In this document: in pieces, positions 28,242 through 36,596 of the stretch
How positions within the stretch are numbered: position 1 is the first letter of the stretch
Layout of the letters: each line of letters starts with the position of its first letter
Assembly: GCA_004173185.1 (NCBI GenBank)
Contig: SEFZ01000022.1
Location: 1-64,000 of the forward strand
DNA from: Sphingomonadales bacterium
GTDB lineage: Bacteria > Pseudomonadota > Alphaproteobacteria > Sphingomonadales > Sphingomonadaceae
DNA length: 64,000 nt
Direction: 5' to 3'
Notes under the pieces: generated by a model
Databases searched by the model: none
What the model was told of the DNA's origin: nothing
Seen by the model: the letters and a program-made list of their open reading frames with translations, nothing else
Translations under genes and position numbers: made by a program

Positions 28242-29032
28242 GTGGATATCTTGGCTTGGCCGATAAGCTGCGCCGCTCCCGCCAGCATAAACCCATGGTC
28301 CGAGCCGAGAAGGAACAGGCTCGCACCCTTCGATTGCCACAGCGGAACGTCTGAAGGCCGCGCGAGAAACATGCCGGTCGCGCGGCCGTGTCGCTGCCCC
28401 GCCGCGCACACCGCCTCGACTGCCGCGATAACCTGCGGATCGTCTTGGCTCGAGGCGCCGAACGCGACCGTCAGGTCGACACGCCCCACGAAAAGGGCGT
28501 CGATCCCTTCGACCGCTGCAATTTCGTCTATCGCCTCGATGGCCTCCAGATCCTCGATCTGAGCGATAACGACAGTGGTTTGCGCGCTTGCTGCCAAATG
28601 GTCGGCCATTGACCGCGTCGTGTACCCCGCGCCCCGCGACGAGCCGGCATATCCTCGGCCGCCAGCGCCATAATGGCTGGCCGCGACGATCGCCCTTGCC
28701 TCCGACGCGGATCGGACATGGGGAATGACGATACCGGTTGCGCCGCAATCCAGCGCATTCAGTATCTGGTCCGGGGCGGCCGAAGGCAGACGCACTACGA
28801 CGGGTTTCCCCTGCGCCCGTGCAGCCATGATGCATTGATCGATGGCGAGCCGGTCAAACGGACTGTGCTCGGCGTCAAGACACAGGCAATCGAGCGCGCT
28901 CAGCGACAAGACCTCCGTCACGATTGCGCTCGGCGTTTTGACGAACGTTCCGATGAGGAGATCGCCTGCCGCCAGGCGCGCTTTGAAAGACGGCGCTTGC
29001 GGCACCTCGCGGTTGGCGATATCCTTGGTCAC
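28238..29032 (-). CDS. HpcH/HpaI-family aldolase
   Basis: This 264-residue class II pyruvate aldolase homolog shows LDCLCLDAEHSPFDRLAI (catalytic His region), VRLPSAAPDQILNALDCG, GGRGYAGSSRGAGY, and the metal-binding Glu and Asp in IAQIEDLEAIEAID and ALFVGRVDLTVAFG. The family cleaves 2-oxo-3-deoxy or 4-hydroxy-2-oxo acids into pyruvate and an aldehyde; relatives include KDSG aldolase of the sulfo-Entner-Doudoroff route. It is the third gene of an operon hisD2-SDR-aldolase, 15 bases after the SDR. This is the likely carbon-carbon cleavage step of the island. Confidence 0.88.
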   Translation of the reverse strand: MTKDIANREVPQAPSFKARLAAGDLLIGTFVKTPSAIVTEVLSLSALDCLCLDAEHSPFDRLAIDQCIMAARAQGKPVVVRLPSAAPDQILNALDCGATGIVIPHVRSASEARAIVAASHYGAGGRGYAGSSRGAGYTTRSMADHLAASAQTTVVIAQIEDLEAIEAIDEIAAVEGIDALFVGRVDLTVAFGASSQDDPQVIAAVEAVCAAGQRHGRATGMFLARPSDVPLWQSKGASLFLLGSDHGFMLAGAAQLIGQAKIST

Positions 29033-29047
29033 ACGGTTCTCCGGGCT

Positions 29048-29818
29048 CTAGTCGGCGGTCCATCCGCCGTCGACGATCAGGCTTGTACCGGTCATCAATG
29101 CGGAAGCGTCGGACGCGAGGAACACGACCGCCCCCATGACATCCTCTACAGTTCCCAATCGACCGAGCTTGATTTTTTCTAGGACGCCCGCTTTGAACGT
29201 GGCGTCCTCGAAAAAGGGGCGCGTCATGGGCGTTTCGATGAACGTCGGCGCGATGGTGTTAGACCTGATCTGATACGGCGCAAGATCGAGCGCAAACGCC
29301 TTGCTCATTCCCTCAATGGCCCATTTGGTGCCGCAGTAGAGCGACCGATTTGCGCCGCCGACGTGACCCATCTGCGAGCCCATATGGATAAGACTGCCCG
29401 GCCGTCCGTCTGCGATCAGCTTGCGGACGCAAGCTTTTGCGACGAAGTAGGCGGCTTTGACATTGAGATCGAACACCGCGTCATAGTCGGACAGCGTGAG
29501 GTCCGTCATCGGACCGGGCCGGTTCATGCCGGCGTTGTTGACGAGGATGTCGAAAGCCGGGCGGCCCGAGAAAAAACCGGCAACTGCCCCAAAATCGAGA
29601 ATGTCGAGCGAAACCGCGTCGGCTTGGCACCCACGGGCGACAAGTCCCTCTGCAGCCTCCGAAATTTCATTAATGCTGCGCGCTATGAGGGTAACCTCCG
29701 CTCCTGCCTCCCCGAGTGACGCCGCCGCGGCGAGTCCGATCCCCCGTCCCGCCCCCGTCACCACGGCGCGCCGCCCGTCAAGCCGAAACGACGGGGTGCG
29801 AGGCAGGAGTTGGGACAT
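29048..29818 (-). CDS. Short-chain dehydrogenase/reductase
   Basis: This 256-residue SDR has the nucleotide-binding TGAGRGIGLAAAASLGEAGA, NNAGMNRPG, the catalytic Ser in IHMGSQMGHVGG and the Tyr-Lys pair in YCGTKWAIEG. The C terminus ASALMTGTSLIVDGGWTAD is classical. ATG 29818 is one base past the stop of hisD2; the open frame extends upstream inside that gene, which I reject. It oxidises or reduces a hydroxyl or oxo group in the island's pathway; the substrate is unknown. Confidence 0.9.
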   Translation of the reverse strand: MSQLLPRTPSFRLDGRRAVVTGAGRGIGLAAAASLGEAGAEVTLIARSINEISEAAEGLVARGCQADAVSLDILDFGAVAGFFSGRPAFDILVNNAGMNRPGPMTDLTLSDYDAVFDLNVKAAYFVAKACVRKLIADGRPGSLIHMGSQMGHVGGANRSLYCGTKWAIEGMSKAFALDLAPYQIRSNTIAPTFIETPMTRPFFEDATFKAGVLEKIKLGRLGTVEDVMGAVVFLASDASALMTGTSLIVDGGWTAD

Positions 29819-29819
29819 G

Positions 29820-31154
29820 TCAGGCTCCGGCGAGCGTAGCAGCCGTGGGCTGCGCCGCGCCAGCATAGGGCACTTCGCGTCCGCCATAGCGGCGAACGCG
29901 GATATTGGCCTGCTCCCCATGGCCCGCGAAACCCTCGAGGGCACAAAGACGGCTGCAATATTCACCGATCAGTGTCGATGCCTCATCGGTGAGCACCTTC
30001 TGATATGTACAGGTCTTGATGAATTTCCCGACCCACAGACCGCCCGTGTAGCGCGCCGCTTTCCGGGTCGGCAGCGTGTGATTGGTGCCGATGACCTTGT
30101 CACCATAGCTCACATTGGTGCGTGGACCGAGAAAGAGCGCGCCGTAATTCGTCATGTTTTTGAGGAAATAGTCGGGGTCGTGCGTCATGACTTGAACATG
30201 CTCGGATGCAATATCATCGGCGATCCGGACCATCTCGGCATCGTCTTCGGCGAGGATAACCTCGCCGTAGGTTTCCCAGGCCGCCCGTGCATGCTCCGCT
30301 GTCGGCAGAATCAGCAGCAATCGCTCGATTTCCTTCATCGTGTCGCGGGCAAGTTTCTCCGACGTCGTCAGCAACACCGCCGGACTGTCCGGGCCGTGCT
30401 CCGCCTGCCCCAGAAGGTCGGTGGCGCACAATTCTCCATCAACGCTTTCGTCGGCGATCACGAGCGTTTCCGTCGGGCCTGCGAAAAGATCGATCCCGAC
30501 CCGCCCGAAAAGTTGGCGCTTCGCTTCGGCCACAAAGGCGTTACCGGGACCGACAAGGATATCGACGGGGGCAATCGTTTCGGTTCCTAAACCCATCGCC
30601 GCGACGGCTTGGATGCCGCCCAGGCAATAGATCTCGTCAGCACCCGCCATAGCCTGCGCGGCGACGATCGCAGGCGCTGGCTTGCCCTTGAACGGCGGTG
30701 CGCAGGTTACCACGCGCGGCACGCCCGCGACCTTCGCCGTAATCACCGACATATGCGCCGATGCAAGCAAGGGATATTTACCGCCCGGAACATAGCATCC
30801 TGCCGCGTTCAGAGGAAGATTGCGGTGGCCCAAGACGACTCCCGGCAAGGTCTCGACTTCGACATCACGCATGCTGTCGCGCTGAATCTGCGCGAAGTTG
30901 CGCACTTGTTCTTGCGCGAATTCGATGTCGTGAAGGTCCTGTGGTTTGAGCCTGTCGATACACTGCTGAATTTCGTCGGGCGTCAGGCGATAGCACTCGC
31001 GGTCCCAGTTATCGAAGCGGTTCGAAAGCTCGCGGACAGCGGTGTCGCCGCGCTGCTCGATATCAGCCAGGATCCTCTCTACGGTGTCCCGCACTTTTAC
31101 GTCGGCGCTCGCCTTCGCTTCCGAACTCGCACCCCGTTTCAGATATTCAGCCAT
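29820..31154 (-). CDS. HisD-family dehydrogenase 2 (HpsN-like)
   Basis: This 444-residue paralog of the 24.3-kb gene has the same signatures: [67 protein letters not shown] with metal-site Gln and His, and [20 protein letters not shown]. The HpsN type is again favoured over true HisD. It heads the minus-strand operon and its ATG is 14 bases from operator O4, with AAGGA overlapping the operator edge, so repression could also mask ribosome access. Two such enzymes suggest two separate alcohol-to-acid oxidations or broad substrate use. Confidence 0.86.
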   Translation of the reverse strand: MAEYLKRGASSEAKASADVKVRDTVERILADIEQRGDTAVRELSNRFDNWDRECYRLTPDEIQQCIDRLKPQDLHDIEFAQEQVRNFAQIQRDSMRDVEVETLPGVVLGHRNLPLNAAGCYVPGGKYPLLASAHMSVITAKVAGVPRVVTCAPPFKGKPAPAIVAAQAMAGADEIYCLGGIQAVAAMGLGTETIAPVDILVGPGNAFVAEAKRQLFGRVGIDLFAGPTETLVIADESVDGELCATDLLGQAEHGPDSPAVLLTTSEKLARDTMKEIERLLLILPTAEHARAAWETYGEVILAEDDAEMVRIADDIASEHVQVMTHDPDYFLKNMTNYGALFLGPRTNVSYGDKVIGTNHTLPTRKAARYTGGLWVGKFIKTCTYQKVLTDEASTLIGEYCSRLCALEGFAGHGEQANIRVRRYGGREVPYAGAAQPTAATLAGA

Positions 31155-31167
31155 TAGAACAGATCCT

Positions 31168-31183
31168 TTGCATTCGAATGCAA
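31168..31183. promoter_or_regulatory. Operator O4 (LacI-type palindrome)
   Basis: TTGCATTCGAATGCAA, perfect over 16 bp, lies between hisD2 and the divergent formylglycine-generating enzyme gene, very close to the hisD2 start codon. Confidence 0.8.
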
Positions 31184-31421
31184 TAAGACTTATACCGGCC
31201 CGACGTCGGTGGCAAGGGGGTTCGGTCGCGGCGAAGCAAGCGGGTCACGGCGCTTGCATTAGCTGACTGTGGTCATGCCGAGATGCGACAAGTAGGATGG
31301 CGCTTGGCGACCGCGGGTCCGTCCGTAGCTTACAGCCCACACCTATCCAGAAGATCCCCGACGGGGCGCGATGTCGTGGCCGGTTATGTGGCCGAAAAAC
31401 AGAATGTGAGGAGGCGTGTGG

Positions 31422-32357
31422 ATGCCGGGCGAACGCGAGACAGATGTGAAAGCCGGCATGATATATATCGCGGGCGGCGAGTTTATCATGGGTTCCGACC
31501 GTTTCTATCCCGAGGAGCGGCCGCGGCGCTTGGAACGCGTGTCTCCCTTCTGGATCGAGCGCATGCCTGTAACCAACCGGGAGTTTGACCGGTTTGTCTC
31601 AGCGACTGGTTACCGGACGAACGCTGAGACGCCACCGGCCGCCACCCTTGTCGACGGTGCGCAAGCCCCGGCACCGGCCGGCTCGTCGGTGTTTCATCGA
31701 CCGCCACCTATATCTCTCGACGACCCATCACGTTGGTGGGCCTACGTTCCCGGAGCCAGTTGGCGCCACCCCTGCGGCCCTGACTCCACAATCGACGGAC
31801 TGGGTGCCCACCCGGTCGTGCATGTTGCCTACGCAGATGCGGAAGCCTACGCCCACTGGGCGGGCAAAGCGCTTCCCACGGAAGCCGAATGGGAGTGCGC
31901 CGCACGCGGGGGACGTGACGGACAGGAATATGCCTGGGGTGACGAGTTTGCACCCGGCGGCGCGATACTCGCCAATTACTGGATCGGCACCTTTCCCTTT
32001 GACACGCTGAAGGAGGACGACGACCATCGCACGACGCCGGTCGGGCTTTTCCCTCCGAACGGCTACGGCCTTTATGACATGATCGGGAATGTCTGGGAGT
32101 GGACCTGCGACGAGTTCAAAGCAGCGCCTCCGCCCAGCGCCAGAACTTGCTGCATGTCGACGCGACCCGCGAGCCTGGAATCGGTGGGTGATATTGAAAT
32201 AGGCGTGCGCGGGGGTAAAGAGCGGAAGGTTCTCAAGGGCGGATCATATCTTTGTGCCGATAATTATTGCCAGCGCTATCGTCCCGCCGCGCGGCATCCG
32301 CAATGCCCTGATGATACGGCGGGTCATATTGGTTTCCGCTGTGTGATGCGCCCGTGA
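31422..32357 (+). CDS. Formylglycine-generating enzyme (sulfatase maturase)
   Basis: This SUMF1/FGE protein has 311 residues from ATG 31422 (AGGAGG seven bases upstream). It shows MIYIAGGEFIMGSDRF, PVTNREFDRFVSATGYRT, GKALPTEAEWECAARGG and GNVWEWTCD. Crucially, the C-terminal KGGSYLCADNYCQRYR carries the paired active-site cysteines (Cys278, Cys283), followed by GHIGFRCV, as in genuine copper-dependent FGE and unlike EgtB or other SUMF1 paralogs. It should convert Cys94 of the island's sulfatase to formylglycine in the cytoplasm before Tat export. It shares the O4 spacer with the hisD2 operon. Confidence 0.92.
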   Translation: MPGERETDVKAGMIYIAGGEFIMGSDRFYPEERPRRLERVSPFWIERMPVTNREFDRFVSATGYRTNAETPPAATLVDGAQAPAPAGSSVFHRPPPISLDDPSRWWAYVPGASWRHPCGPDSTIDGLGAHPVVHVAYADAEAYAHWAGKALPTEAEWECAARGGRDGQEYAWGDEFAPGGAILANYWIGTFPFDTLKEDDDHRTTPVGLFPPNGYGLYDMIGNVWEWTCDEFKAAPPPSARTCCMSTRPASLESVGDIEIGVRGGKERKVLKGGSYLCADNYCQRYRPAARHPQCPDDTAGHIGFRCVMRP

Positions 32358-32431
32358 TGGCCGGAGAGCCGCTCTTCCACCAGAGCCGCTGATCTCCTCG
32401 CGCCAAAAAGGTCGCTGTGATTCATTTAACC

Positions 32432-32474
32432 AAAAAAAAACGCGGTGATCGCTCCTGAAGGAGCGATCACCGCG
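32432..32474 (-). terminator. Strong rho-independent terminator for the TonB receptor gene
   Basis: A perfect inverted repeat with 15-bp arms and a 4-base loop (32441-32474, arms starting CGCGGTGATCGCTCC) is followed, on the minus strand, by nine T residues (A run 32432-32440). It ends transcription of the TonB-dependent receptor gene and may also attenuate the convergent FGE transcript. Confidence 0.92.
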
Positions 32475-32492
32475 CAACTCTACGTCACTGGA

Positions 32493-35132
32493 TCAGTGCC
32501 GTAAGGTCAACCGCAAGCCGTACATCCGCGGCGGTTCGTAATGCGCCTGCATCGGCGTCCCCCCCGACGACACGATCGTCTTGATCTTCGCGTTGGTGAG
32601 ATTCGTCACAAAGGCGTCGATGCTGAGCTGTTCGGACGGAGCCCAGGTCAAATTGAGGTCGACCTTGGTCCAGCCGCGCTGACGCGACAGCGTGTCGTTG
32701 TACTGCGTTTCGAAATAGCTGCTCGAGTAGGTCAGCGCGGCGAACGGCGTGAGTGTGCCAGCCGAACCGAGATCGATGTCATAGCCCGCATAAACTGCAC
32801 CGGAGACTAGGGGAGAATGCGGAATGCGATTACCCGAAAGATCGCAGACAAATGATACCGCCGGCTGCCCTACCCCGCCCGTCCCAGCAAGCGGGCCACA
32901 TTCATATCCCGGGGCGAACACGCGGCGCTGACCCGCCGGCGCGATGACGACGCCGTTGACAATCGTTGGCGCGGTTTGAGACGAATCGTTCACAAGGATG
33001 GATGTGCCATAAGGCAGAGGGATATTGTCGAAATCCTTATAGCGTGCATTGAGGAGGCTAAGGGTAGCACCAATGTTGAGCGCTTGTACTGGCCGCCACG
33101 ATGCCTCCGCCTCAAGGCCGTACGACCGGCCTGCGGCGGCATTTTGAACGGTCTGGAGCGAGGTGCTGCCGACGATAATCTGCCGTTGCTCCTGAAGTCC
33201 GCGATACTTGTTGTAGAAGGCCGAGAGATTAAGGGTGAGCGTGTTGTCGAAAAGACGGTTCTTCGATCCGATCTCGAACGCGGTCACCGTCTGCGGCGCG
33301 AACGTCGGCGACGACTGCGATGCAACCTGTCCCGGATTGAACCCGCCCGACTGAAAACCCGTCGCCACCGATGCGTAAAGCAGGTTGCGCGGCGTGACTT
33401 GGAAATTGACGCCGCCACGCCATGTCACCTTTTCGTACTTCAGCGGACAATAGCTCGCGCTCACGTAGCGGTTCGCTTCGTCGAAGCGGGTAGCTGCGCG
33501 GCCGTCGCCGGAGCAATCGGACGGAGCTTCAGGAAAATATTCCGAGCCGGGCACGGGCAAATCAATCGTGATAAGCGTCAGCGGATTGGGCACCTCTCCC
33601 GTCGGCAACGGGAGGAAACCGTTTGCCGATGCGTCGCGAAACTTCTTGCGCTCATTTGTGTACCGGACGCCTGCAATCAGCGACAGGCGATCCGTTGCGT
33701 TGAAGGTGAACTGCGCATAGGCCGCAGCGGAACGGACCTTGGAGAACTGGTAGGCGTAGCTGCCGGGATTGCGGGCAGCGGTCACCAATGCGTCCGTTGC
33801 CGACGAGCGAACGGTGATCGGCAGCTGTTCGTTGATAAACAGATTGCTGTTCTCGTCGGTATAATAGTAGAGCCCAGCCACATATTCGAGACGGCGACTC
33901 CCCTCCGAAAGAATCTGCAATTCCTGACTGAAGGTTTCGGCGGTAATACCGAGACTGTCGATAGCAATCGTGGAGGCCGAGAAATCGGAGTCGCTGGTTT
34001 GCGTTATCTTGTAATCATTATATCCGGTGATCGATCGGATCGCGACGTCACCAAAACTGTAACTGATGTCAGCCGATGCCTGGAAGCTCTTTTGCCCCCT
34101 CTTAGTCTGATAGTCATTGTCGATCCGGAACGGATCTCCATCAGCGTGAATCGGGATACCGAGATCGACTTCGCGTCCCGCCGGCGCGGTCGGCGTCGCA
34201 ACGGTCGTTGTACAGTCCGCAACGCCATCACGGTTACCGACACGGCCGTTCAGACCATATACGGCCGCATTGTAGAAAGGCTGACAGGTGCCTGGATCAA
34301 TATAGGACCCGATCTGCTTGAACCCGAACGCTGACGCGCCGTTGCCACCATTGCGAAAATATTCGGCGCGGACGACGGCGGTCAAATTGTCATTCGGCTC
34401 GAACTTCAACGTGCCGCGAATGAAGCGCTGACGCTGGTCGAACAAGTCAGCGCGCGGATTATAGTCATTCTTAACCCAACCGTCGGCGTGCTCAAACGCA
34501 CCAGCCATGCGCAAAGCCAAGCCGTCTGCAACAGGCAGATTGACAAACCCTTCGGCACGGCGCCTCTCATAGTTGCCGACAGTCAGAACGGCGCCATAAT
34601 CGAAATAATCGACCGGCTCGTTGGTTGCAATGGCAACATTGCCCCCGAAAGTGTTGCGGCCATAGAGCGTACCCTGCGGTCCACGCTGAACCTCGACGCG
34701 GGACACGTCGACGAAACCGAGCAATGCCTGACTCGTGCGCGATTGGTAGATGCCGTCGACGAAAATAGCGATCGGGGCGTCACCGGTCGCGTTGTTAATG
34801 GCCGTTCGCGCGCCGCGCATCGATGGGCGCGCATTGTTGCCGGTTTGACCAAAGCTGAAACCCGGCACGAATTTTGAAAGCTGCGAGATGTCGTTCACGC
34901 CGCGTTGAAGGAGCGTATCACCGCTGATCGCAGTAACAGCCAAAGGCACCGCCTGCAGCGGCTCCGCTCTGCGCTGCGCCGTTACGACGATGTCGTCGCC
35001 GTTCGTCGCTACAGCGTCGGTATCCGAAACTTCGTTCACGGTGGCGATCGGCGCATCAGACTGCTGTGCCTGAACTTGCGTTGACGCCAGCGCGACGATC
35101 GACGCCCCCCAAAGAATCGTTGCCCTCGCCAT
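32493..35132 (-). CDS. TonB-dependent outer-membrane receptor 1
   Basis: This 879-residue receptor has a signal peptide (ILWGASIVALASTQVQAQQ), a TonB box/plug region (DDIVVTAQRRAEPLQAVPLA; VEVQRGPQGTLYGRNTFGGN) and a long beta-barrel ending MYGLRLTLRH. It imports a substrate too large or scarce for porins. As part of the LacI island, with operator O5 48 bases upstream of its start, it most likely takes up the island's sulfated or conjugated substrate rather than iron. The start at ATG 35132 has GGGAG at good distance. Confidence 0.92.
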   Translation of the reverse strand: MARATILWGASIVALASTQVQAQQSDAPIATVNEVSDTDAVATNGDDIVVTAQRRAEPLQAVPLAVTAISGDTLLQRGVNDISQLSKFVPGFSFGQTGNNARPSMRGARTAINNATGDAPIAIFVDGIYQSRTSQALLGFVDVSRVEVQRGPQGTLYGRNTFGGNVAIATNEPVDYFDYGAVLTVGNYERRRAEGFVNLPVADGLALRMAGAFEHADGWVKNDYNPRADLFDQRQRFIRGTLKFEPNDNLTAVVRAEYFRNGGNGASAFGFKQIGSYIDPGTCQPFYNAAVYGLNGRVGNRDGVADCTTTVATPTAPAGREVDLGIPIHADGDPFRIDNDYQTKRGQKSFQASADISYSFGDVAIRSITGYNDYKITQTSDSDFSASTIAIDSLGITAETFSQELQILSEGSRRLEYVAGLYYYTDENSNLFINEQLPITVRSSATDALVTAARNPGSYAYQFSKVRSAAAYAQFTFNATDRLSLIAGVRYTNERKKFRDASANGFLPLPTGEVPNPLTLITIDLPVPGSEYFPEAPSDCSGDGRAATRFDEANRYVSASYCPLKYEKVTWRGGVNFQVTPRNLLYASVATGFQSGGFNPGQVASQSSPTFAPQTVTAFEIGSKNRLFDNTLTLNLSAFYNKYRGLQEQRQIIVGSTSLQTVQNAAAGRSYGLEAEASWRPVQALNIGATLSLLNARYKDFDNIPLPYGTSILVNDSSQTAPTIVNGVVIAPAGQRRVFAPGYECGPLAGTGGVGQPAVSFVCDLSGNRIPHSPLVSGAVYAGYDIDLGSAGTLTPFAALTYSSSYFETQYNDTLSRQRGWTKVDLNLTWAPSEQLSIDAFVTNLTNAKIKTIVSSGGTPMQAHYEPPRMYGLRLTLRH

Positions 35133-35180
35133 TATTGCAGCTCCCTTTTTTGTGTCATTGCTGCATACTTCTCACTGATC

Positions 35181-35196
35181 TTGCATTCGAATGCAA
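35181..35196. promoter_or_regulatory. Operator O5 (LacI-type palindrome)
   Basis: TTGCATTCGAATGCAA, perfect over 16 bp, lies upstream of the TonB receptor gene in the divergent spacer it shares with the second NTF2-like gene. Confidence 0.8.
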
Positions 35197-35325
35197 CCAG
35201 AAAATTTTTTGTCTTGCGAGTTTACGCTCACATTGCGTCGGCTTCTTTCCCTCCGGTGCCTCATATCAAGCCCATCCTGCCGCAGACGGCGTAAAAGCTA
35301 GTCCGCCGTCGCGCACGCAGCTTTG

Positions 35326-35341
35326 TTGCATTCGAATTCAT
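35326..35341. promoter_or_regulatory. Operator O6 (degenerate LacI-type palindrome)
   Basis: TTGCATTCGAATTCAT keeps one arm and the centre of the palindrome but has two changes in the right arm. It lies 68 bases before the NTF2-like gene start, so together with O5 it could support looping or weaker control of the rightward operon. Confidence 0.6.
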
Positions 35342-35408
35342 ATTGGATTAAGTCATCATGCGGCATCTCAGCATGCTCTCACATACCCTAGCGCGATCAG
35401 GAAGAAAT

Positions 35409-36548
35409 ATGAGCAAAGCCGGTGATTCAGGAACAGCCCAGGACCTCAATGTGGCCGCGCTCCAGAGCACGCGGGCGAAGTCGTCGGAGGTCGTCAGCCG
35501 GGTGAGGCAACGATCGATCAATGATTTGCTGCAGCCGCGCGAGGCACGCACCCAACCGCTGGACGGTTTCGAAGAGGTTTACTCCGACATCGTTCACTAC
35601 ATCGCTTACGCGACCCACCGAATCTGGGCCGAAAAGGCTGTAGGTTTGATTTACTCTCACTACGACGACGCAGTCGTGATCCACACTCCCTACGGAACCC
35701 AAACCTCGGTGGAAGAGGTCGTGGCGTCGACGATTCAGATGATGCAGGCATTCCCTGATCGCGAAAGTCGCATCGGTAACGTCGCATGGACCGGCAACGA
35801 TCAGGATGGTTTTTATACCTCGCATCTCGGCACCAGCCGGATGACAAATTTGGGGCCATCGAATTACGGCCCCGCGACCGGCCGGCGCGTCCGCATTCGC
35901 CATATCGCCGACTGCATGATCCGACAGAATATGATCTATCGCGAGTGGCTCGTGCGCGACAATGGTGCGCTCGTCCGGCAGCTGGGTCTGGATCCAGTCG
36001 CTGTTGCGCAGCGGCTCGCCGAGGCGGCAGAGAGATCGGGCATCCAGCCTGTCGCTGCGGGTCAGCCCGATCGTACGACAGGCCAAAAACACCCCGAGCC
36101 TCTGCGGCCAGCACTGACCGCGCAATCTTCGATGGAAGAGCGACTACGCCACATGTTTCACGAGGTGTGGAATCTTCGCAGGTTCGATCGCCTGAAAGAC
36201 TGGTATGCCGCAGACGCGTATATCCAGACGGCTCCGGGGCGCGATCTGCGCGGAGTGCCGGGTATTTGCTGGTCGATCATTGCTATGCTCGCGGCCCTTC
36301 CTGACGCGGTCATGCATTTCGATCATTTCTGCGATACGCACGAAACGGACGGATATATCCCAGCTGTCCGCTGGAAACTGGTGGGCACCCACCTTGGAGA
36401 TGGCCAGTTCGGACCTCCCTCGGGAAAGCCGGTCATCATCCTTGGCATGAGCCATTTTCGTTTCGAAGGCGGGAAGATCGCGCAGGAATGGACCGTATGG
36501 GACGAAATCTCCGTTCTGATGCAGATTCACTCGCACAATAGCGCTTAG
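35409..36548 (+). CDS. Double NTF2-like (SnoaL-type) protein
   Basis: This 379-residue protein is made of two NTF2-like halves (VYSDIVHYIAYATHRIWAEK... and RLRHMFHEVWNLRRFDRLKD...). It is clearly homologous along its length to residues about 290-640 of the hydrolase fusion at 21.1-23.1 kb, but lacks the hydrolase. ATG 35409 follows AGGAAGAAAT; a further 17 residues upstream are possible. SnoaL-like folds act as cyclases, dehydratases or hydrolases; the function here is unknown. It is expressed with the MFS gene 48 bases downstream. Confidence 0.78.
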   Translation: MSKAGDSGTAQDLNVAALQSTRAKSSEVVSRVRQRSINDLLQPREARTQPLDGFEEVYSDIVHYIAYATHRIWAEKAVGLIYSHYDDAVVIHTPYGTQTSVEEVVASTIQMMQAFPDRESRIGNVAWTGNDQDGFYTSHLGTSRMTNLGPSNYGPATGRRVRIRHIADCMIRQNMIYREWLVRDNGALVRQLGLDPVAVAQRLAEAAERSGIQPVAAGQPDRTTGQKHPEPLRPALTAQSSMEERLRHMFHEVWNLRRFDRLKDWYAADAYIQTAPGRDLRGVPGICWSIIAMLAALPDAVMHFDHFCDTHETDGYIPAVRWKLVGTHLGDGQFGPPSGKPVIILGMSHFRFEGGKIAQEWTVWDEISVLMQIHSHNSA

Positions 36549-36596
36549 ACGCGGCGGCACGTCGCACCGCTTTTGGCGAGAAACAGGGGAAATCAC

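Noticed and set aside
24267..31154. Histidine biosynthesis (hisD) function for the two HisD-like genes
   Set aside because: No other his genes nearby, the active-site motif is of the HpsN type, and both genes lie under catabolic operators.
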